A stretch of DNA of 10,796 nt, from the NCBI GenBank assembly GCA_012962735.1, contig DTXA01000224.1:1-10796 (forward strand). Reading direction: 5' to 3'. This document shows, piece after piece, positions 6,001-10,796 of the stretch. Each line of letters begins with the position of its first letter. The first letter of the stretch is position 1. The position numbers were made by a program, and so were the translations under genes. This stretch comes from Candidatus Latescibacterota bacterium (lineage in GTDB: Bacteria; Latescibacterota; 4484-107; B68-G9). The notes under the pieces are model-generated. The model was not told where the DNA came from and searched no databases. It saw only the letters and a program-made list of their open reading frames with translations.

Positions 6001-6865
6001 GGACGGCAGGGTAGAAGAGGTAATACGACTGTCCGAAGAGTTGATCAAAGGGGTTCAGGAGGAGGTGGATGCGGAGGTCGAGAAGATACAGCACGGGGAC
6101 GAGCTGCCCCCGGGCGTGCTCCAGATCGTCAAGGTCTATGTGGCTCGGAAGCGTAAGATTATGGTCGGCGACAAGATGGCGGGACGGCATGGGAACAAGG
6201 GGGTGGTGGCCAAGATCGTGCCGGAGGAGGATATGCCGTACCTGCCGGATGGGACCCCTGTGGATATTGTGCTGAACCCGTTGGGGGTGCCCTCCCGGAT
6301 GAACTTAGGACAGATCTTGGAGACGCACTTAGGATGGGCCGCTCGGAAGCTCGGCATCCGGGTGTCCACCCCGGTGTTCGCAGGGGCGACGATCGATGAG
6401 GTCAAGGAGGTGCTGCGGGAAGCCGAGCTTCCGGAGGACGGGAAGACGGTGCTTTACGACGGAAGGACAGGGGAACCGTTCGATCGTCCGGTGACTGTCG
6501 GATACATCTATATGATGAAACTCATCCACATAGCCGCGGACAAGATTCACGCCCGCGCCATAGGTCCGTATTCTCTGGTGACCCAACAGCCCCTCGGAGG
6601 GAAGTCCCAGTTCGGGGGCCAGCGGTTCGGGGAGATGGAGGTTTGGGCTCTGGAGGCCTACGGGGCGGCGTATACGCTCCAGGAGATGTTGACGGTTAAA
6701 TCCGACGACGTCATGGGCCGGGCCAGGACCTACGAGGCGCTGGTGAAGGGGGAGAACCCCCCCGAGCCGGGGGTGCCGGAGGCGTTCAAAGTGCTCGTGA
6801 GGGAGATGCAGGGGCTGGGGATAGATGTTATATTGGGAGACGATCAGGGAGAATGGCGTGCTTAA
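3095..6865 (+). CDS. rpoB: DNA-directed RNA polymerase subunit beta
   Basis: Beta forms one pincer of RNA polymerase and half of the active centre. From the ATG at 3095 the product is 1256 residues; a GTG at 3086 would add three. Landmarks in order: a protrusion and lobe region with [16 protein letters not shown]; the rifampicin-pocket segment [13 protein letters not shown] (about 450-462) leading to [43 protein letters not shown] (from about 611); GYNFEDAI with the acidic pair E757/D758; [13 protein letters not shown] with the two NTP-contacting lysines K1027 and K1035; and near the C-terminus [18 protein letters not shown]. Between about residues 875 and 1000 lies a charged, helix-rich insertion of the beta-i9 type, as in E. 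coli and other Gram-negative-type lineages. The rifampicin pocket has Asn467 where E. coli has His526. The gene is tightly linked to rplL (14 bases) and separated from rpoC by a hairpin. Confidence 0.99.
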   Translation: [1256 protein letters not shown]

Positions 6866-6870
6866 TCTTA

Positions 6871-6913
6871 GCCCCGAAAAGTTCCTCGCTTCGCTCGGAT
6901 ACTTTTTTGGGGC
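6871..6913 (+). promoter_or_regulatory. Hairpin in the rpoB-rpoC gap (best copy of the recurrent motif)
   Basis: GCCCC (6871-6875) pairs with GGGGC (6909-6913); G6876 pairs with T6908 as a wobble; AAAA (6877-6880) pairs with TTTT (6904-6907). After bulged T6903, G6881-C6902 and T6882-A6901 pair, and after bulged T6900, TCC (6883-6885) pairs with GGA (6897-6899). That makes about 15 pairs around an 11-base loop. It starts 5 bases after the rpoB stop and ends 7 bases before the AGGAGG (6920-6925) of rpoC. The T6 run is within the right arm, and no U tract follows, so it is not a normal terminator, which would in any case split two essential subunits. The left arm shares CCCCGAAAAG with the rplK-rplA hairpin; the right arm matches 2099-2118. 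Confidence 0.6.
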
Positions 6914-6933
6914 CATATAAGGAGGGATCTGCT

Positions 6934-9900
6934 ATGAACGTAGCGGAGCCCAGAGGGAAGGACTTCGACTGGATCAAGGTGCAGTTGGCCTCTCCTGAGG
7001 TCATCCGGAGCTGGTCGCACGGGGAGGTCACCAAGCCGGAGACCATCAATTACCGCTCGTACAGGCCGGAGAGGGATGGCCTCTTCTGCGAGCGGATATT
7101 CGGCCCCACGAAGGACTGGCAGTGCCAGTGCGGGAAGTACAAGGGCATCCGGTACCGGGGGGTTATCTGCGACCGTTGTGGTGTGGAGGTCACCCAGGCT
7201 AAGGTGCGGCGGGAGAGGATAGGGCACATAGAGCTTGCCGTTCCTGTGGCGCACATATGGTACTGGAAGGTGATCCCCAGCAGGATCGGGTACCTGCTCG
7301 ATATATCGATGGGAGACTTAGAACGGGTGTTGTACTATGAGGCATATGTGATGGTGGACCCCGGAGACGCCCCCGTGGAGAAGAAGCAGGTGTTGACCGA
7401 GGAGGAGGTGGAGGAGCTGCGGGAGGGGGGATATATCTTCCGGGCGGAGATGGGGGCGCCGGCCATCAGGGAGCTTTTGGTGGAGCTAGATATCGAGGAC
7501 CTCTCGGCCGAGCTGCGGGCGAGGGTGAAAGTGGAAACCTCGGCCCAGCGCAAACAGGAGCTGCTGAAGAGACTTAGGGTTGTGGAGGCCTTCAGGCAGT
7601 CGGGCAACCGGCCGGAGTGGATGATCTTGGAGGCCATCCCGGTGGTCCCGCCGGACCTTCGGCCCCTGGTGCCGTTAGAGGGGGGGAGGTTCGCATCCTC
7701 TGACTTGAACGACCTTTACCGGAGGGTTATCAACCGGAACAACCGCCTTAAAAAGCTTATGAAGCTCCAGGCGCCGGAGGTCATACTTCGCAACGAAAAG
7801 CGGATGTTGCAGGAAGCGGTGGACGCCCTCTTAGACAACGGTCGCAGGGGCCAGGAGGTGCGGGGGGAGGGCAACAGGGCGCTGAAGTCCTTGAGTGACA
7901 TGCTCAGGGGCAAGGAGGGGAGGTTCCGCCAGAACCTTCTGGGCAAGCGGGTGGACTATTCGGGTCGTGCGGTCATCGTGGTGGGGCCGGAACTTAAGCT
8001 CTACCAGTGCGGCCTTCCCAAGACGATGGCTTTGGAGCTTTTCAAGCCCTTTGTGATCCACAGGTTGGTGGAGAAGGGGATCGCGCAGACCGCCAAGAGC
8101 GCCAAAAGGATGATAGAGCGAGAGCGTTCGGAGGTGTGGGACGTCTTAGAAGAGATCATCAGGGACCACCTGGTGCTCCTCAACCGAGCTCCGACGCTTC
8201 ATCGGCTCTCCATCCAGGCCTTCCAGCCGGTGCTGATCGAGGGGAAGGCGATCCAGATACATCCTTTAGTGTGCGCCGCTTTCAACGCGGACTTCGACGG
8301 GGACCAGATGGCGGTGCACGTGCCGCTTTCGTTTGAAGCTCAAATAGAGGCCTCGGTGTTGATGCTATCGAGCCAGAACATCTTGCTTCCGGCCAATGGA
8401 GCCCCCATCGTGGTGGCGAACCCTCAGGACATAGCGCTTGGGTGTTACTACCTCACGAAGATGCGGCCGGGGGGGAAGGGCTCGGGGAAACGGTTTGCCA
8501 ACCCCCAGGAGGCGATCTTAGCGCACGATTATGGGGTCGTAGACCTCCACAGCGACATCTGGGTGAGGATCGATGGACAGATGGTGAAGACCACGGTGGG
8601 GAGGTTGCTGTTCAACGAGCTTCTGCCCAAGGGGTTCGGGTTCGTCAACGAGCTGTTGAACAAGAAGCGTATCCAGGAGATCGTATTACAACTTTACTGG
8701 AGGCACGGGAACCAACGCACGGTGGAGTTCTTGGACAAGCTGAAGTCCATAGGTTATAAGTACGCTACATTGTCGGGACTTACCATAGGAGTGGACGACG
8801 TTATAGTGCCGGAGGAGAAGGAACGGCTGATCCAGGAGGCCCTCAGGCAGGTGGAGGCCATCCACCAGCAGTACAAGAGGGGCGTCATAACCGACGGTGA
8901 GCGGTACAATAAGGTCATAGATGTGTGGACGCACACCCGCACCGAGGTGACGAAGGTGCTGTTTGAGAAGCTCCGCCAGGCCGACGATGGTTTCAACCCG
9001 GTGTTCATGATGCACGATTCCGGAGCCAGGGGGAGCGAGGAAAACGTGAGCCAGTTGGGTGGGATGCGGGGGCTTATGACTAAGCCCCAGAGGAGGATCA
9101 CGGGCGGCGAGATCATAGAGACCCCGATCACGGCTTCCTTTAAGGAGGGGCTTTCGGTTTTGGAGTACTTCCTCTCCTCCCACGGCGCCCGGAAGGGCCT
9201 TTCGGATACGGCCCTGAAGACAGCGGAGGCGGGGTACCTGACCAGGCGGATGGTGGACGTGGCCCAGGACGTGGTGGTGACAGAGGAGGACTGCGGGACG
9301 GTCCGGGGCATAGAGATGGGGGCGCTAAAGGAGGAGGATCGGGTGGTGGAGCCGCTCTCTGAGCGGATCTTGGGAAGGGTGGCCTTAGAGGACGTGGTGG
9401 ACCCGGCAACCGGGGAAATACTGGTCCCCGCGGGGGAGGAGATCACCGAGGAAGCGGCTGGGCGCATAGAGCAGACCGGGATAGAGACGGTCTCGATCCG
9501 CTCGGTGCTTACATGTGAGGCGAGGCATGGAGTCTGCGCGAGGTGTTACGGCAGGAACTTAGCTACCGGTAAGATGGTGAGCATCGGGGAGGCGGTGGGG
9601 ATCATAGCGGCCCAGTCCATCGGGGAGCCTGGTACCCAATTGACCCTGAGAACCTTCCACGTGGGGGGCACTGCCTCCCGCATCGCGGAACAGGAGACAA
9701 TAACCGTCAGGATATCCGGGACGCTCCGGTTCCAGAACATGCGCCTGGTCGAGAGGGAAGATGGGCAGGTGGTGGTCGTGGGGAGGAACGGGCAGGTCGA
9801 GGTCGTGGACGACCAGGGGGTAGTGCGGGGCCGGTACCAGATGCCATACGGGGCCGAGCTGATGGTGGAGGACGGTCAGGAGGTGAAAGAAGGCTCGGTT

Positions 9901-10796
9901 CTGTACCGCAGAGACCCCTACAATAACCCCATCCTGACGGACCACGGGGGCATCGTGCGGTTCGTGGACATCTTGGATGGGAAGACGGTCCGGGAGGAGT
10001 TCGACGAGGTCAACCAGGCGAGACAATGGGTGATCGTGGAGTACAGGGACCGTTCTATATCCCCCAGGATCGAGATACTGACGGAAGAGGGAAACAGGAT
10101 CCGCAATTACATCCTCCCCGTGGGAGCCAGGCTTCAGGTGTGGGATGGAGATCGGGTGGGGCCTGGGGAAGTGTTGGCTAAGACCCCCCGGGAGATCAGC
10201 AAGACCAGGGACATAACAGGTGGGCTCCCCCGGGTGGCCGAGCTGTTCGAGGCACGAAGGCCCAAGGAGCCGGCCGTAGTCTCGGAGATAGATGGCACGG
10301 TGCAGGTGGGAGGACAGGTGCGGGGCGCCCGGGAGATAAGGGTGATCGGGGAGGATGGGGAGGAGCGTAAGTACCTGATCCCCTATGGAAAACATTTGCT
10401 AGTGCACAGCGGAGACCGGGTGCAGGCTGGGGACAAGCTTTCGGAGGGGGCGGTGAACCCCCACGACATCTTGCGGATCCTCGGGGCGAACAAAGTGCAG
10501 GAGTATCTGGTAAACGAAATACAGGAGGTGTATCGACTTCAGGGCGTGCGCATAAACGATAAGCATATAGAGATCATCGTGCGCCAGATGATGCAGAAGG
10601 AGCGGGTGGTGGACCCTGGGGATACGAACTTCTTGGAGGGGGAGCTGGTGGATAAAACCCGCTTCCAGGACGAGAACGAGAGGATCAAGGCCAGAGGTGG
10701 CACGCCCGCCATAGCCCAGCGTGTGCTATTGGGGATATCGAAGGCGTCGCTGATGACCGAGAGCTTCATCTCGGCCGCCTCCTTCCAGGAGACCAC
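6934..10796 (+). CDS. rpoC: DNA-directed RNA polymerase subunit beta' (3' end cut by window)
   Basis: Beta' forms the clamp and holds the catalytic metal of RNA polymerase. The frame is open from ATG 6934 (AGGAGG eight bases upstream) to the right edge, 1287 codons plus two bases. Landmarks: zinc site 1 with C64, C66, C79 and C82; the active-site loop NADFDGDQMAVH with metal-binding D453, D455 and D457; zinc site 2 with C787, C861, C868 and C871; the bridge-helix region ETPITASFKEGLSVLEYFLS; the trigger loop start GTQLTLRTFHVGG (H909); then about 180 residues of insertion, of SI3 type, before TRDITGGLPRVAELFEARR near 1091. The window ends in SFISAASFQETT, so roughly 50-90 C-terminal residues are missing, judged by E. 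coli. The F-loop reads MMHDSGARGSEENVSQLG, with His694 in place of the usual Ala. Everything else looks fully functional. Confidence 0.99.
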   Translation, partial: MNVAEPRGKDFDWIKVQLASPEVIRSWSHGEVTKPETINYRSYRPERDGLFCERIFGPTKDWQCQCGKYKGIRYRGVICDRCGVEVTQAKVRRERIGHIELAVPVAHIWYWKVIPSRIGYLLDISMGDLERVLYYEAYVMVDPGDAPVEKKQVLTEEEVEELREGGYIFRAEMGAPAIRELLVELDIEDLSAELRARVKVETSAQRKQELLKRLRVVEAFRQSGNRPEWMILEAIPVVPPDLRPLVPLEGGRFASSDLNDLYRRVINRNNRLKKLMKLQAPEVILRNEKRMLQEAVDALLDNGRRGQEVRGEGNRALKSLSDMLRGKEGRFRQNLLGKRVDYSGRAVIVVGPELKLYQCGLPKTMALELFKPFVIHRLVEKGIAQTAKSAKRMIERERSEVWDVLEEIIRDHLVLLNRAPTLHRLSIQAFQPVLIEGKAIQIHPLVCAAFNADFDGDQMAVHVPLSFEAQIEASVLMLSSQNILLPANGAPIVVANPQDIALGCYYLTKMRPGGKGSGKRFANPQEAILAHDYGVVDLHSDIWVRIDGQMVKTTVGRLLFNELLPKGFGFVNELLNKKRIQEIVLQLYWRHGNQRTVEFLDKLKSIGYKYATLSGLTIGVDDVIVPEEKERLIQEALRQVEAIHQQYKRGVITDGERYNKVIDVWTHTRTEVTKVLFEKLRQADDGFNPVFMMHDSGARGSEENVSQLGGMRGLMTKPQRRITGGEIIETPITASFKEGLSVLEYFLSSHGARKGLSDTALKTAEAGYLTRRMVDVAQDVVVTEEDCGTVRGIEMGALKEEDRVVEPLSERILGRVALEDVVDPATGEILVPAGEEITEEAAGRIEQTGIETVSIRSVLTCEARHGVCARCYGRNLATGKMVSIGEAVGIIAAQSIGEPGTQLTLRTFHVGGTASRIAEQETITVRISGTLRFQNMRLVEREDGQVVVVGRNGQVEVVDDQGVVRGRYQMPYGAELMVEDGQEVKEGSVLYRRDPYNNPILTDHGGIVRFVDILDGKTVREEFDEVNQARQWVIVEYRDRSISPRIEILTEEGNRIRNYILPVGARLQVWDGDRVGPGEVLAKTPREISKTRDITGGLPRVAELFEARRPKEPAVVSEIDGTVQVGGQVRGAREIRVIGEDGEERKYLIPYGKHLLVHSGDRVQAGDKLSEGAVNPHDILRILGANKVQEYLVNEIQEVYRLQGVRINDKHIEIIVRQMMQKERVVDPGDTNFLEGELVDKTRFQDENERIKARGGTPAIAQRVLLGISKASLMTESFISAASFQET

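Noticed and set aside
5312..6190. Long open frame on the minus strand inside rpoB
   Set aside because: Its translation is rich in His, Leu and Pro with no recognisable domain, and the plus strand here encodes conserved RpoB motifs.
6871..6913. Hairpin plus T run read as an intrinsic terminator between rpoB and rpoC
   Set aside because: The T run is inside the 3' arm of the stem, no U tract follows it, and termination would uncouple two essential subunits. On the minus strand no T run follows either.

Overview
The window is a core bacterial housekeeping locus, the classic tRNA-Trp / secE / nusG / rplK / rplA / rplJ / rplL / rpoB / rpoC string, all on the plus strand. It encodes part of the protein-export channel, a universal transcription elongation factor, the four proteins of the L1 and L7/L12 stalks of the large ribosomal subunit, and the two largest RNA polymerase subunits. 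The window cuts the tRNA at its left edge and rpoC near its 3' end at its right edge. There is no gene on the minus strand, no mobile element, no CRISPR array and no gene-free stretch longer than about 100 bases.

Layout: 3' half of tRNA-Trp (1-46); secE (66-254); 67-nt gap with a hairpin; nusG (322-882), overlapping rplK by 8 nt; rplK (875-1300); 70-nt gap with a strong hairpin; rplA (1371-2066); 77-nt gap with several alternative pairings; rplJ (2144-2668); 13-nt gap; rplL (2682-3080); 14-nt gap; rpoB (3095-6865); 68-nt gap with a hairpin; rpoC (6934 to the right edge). All reading frames are intact. I translated rpoC by eye to the end of the window and met no stop or frameshift.

Organism: a bacterium not identifiable from this window alone. 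The DNA is GC-rich, yet it uses AGG for Arg and ATA for Ile very often, a codon habit typical of thermophiles. RpoB carries the beta-i9 type insertion and RpoC carries a large insertion in the trigger loop (SI3 type). This combination is typical of Gram-negative-type lineages and absent from Firmicutes, Actinobacteria and Thermus. An uncultured thermophilic lineage is plausible, but this is inference.

The genes themselves are conventional. The part that the gene content does not explain is a recurring hairpin motif in the larger intergenic gaps, always placed 20-27 nt before the next start codon (nusG, rplA, rpoC, and a half-preserved copy before rplJ). Its arms share sequence: CCCCGAAAAG on the left of two copies, and a GATACTTTTT/GAACTTTTT core on the right of three. 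It is the best candidate here for an undescribed regulatory or RNA-processing element. Also notable is a natural Asn in RpoB at the position equal to E. coli His526, which predicts reduced rifampicin sensitivity.
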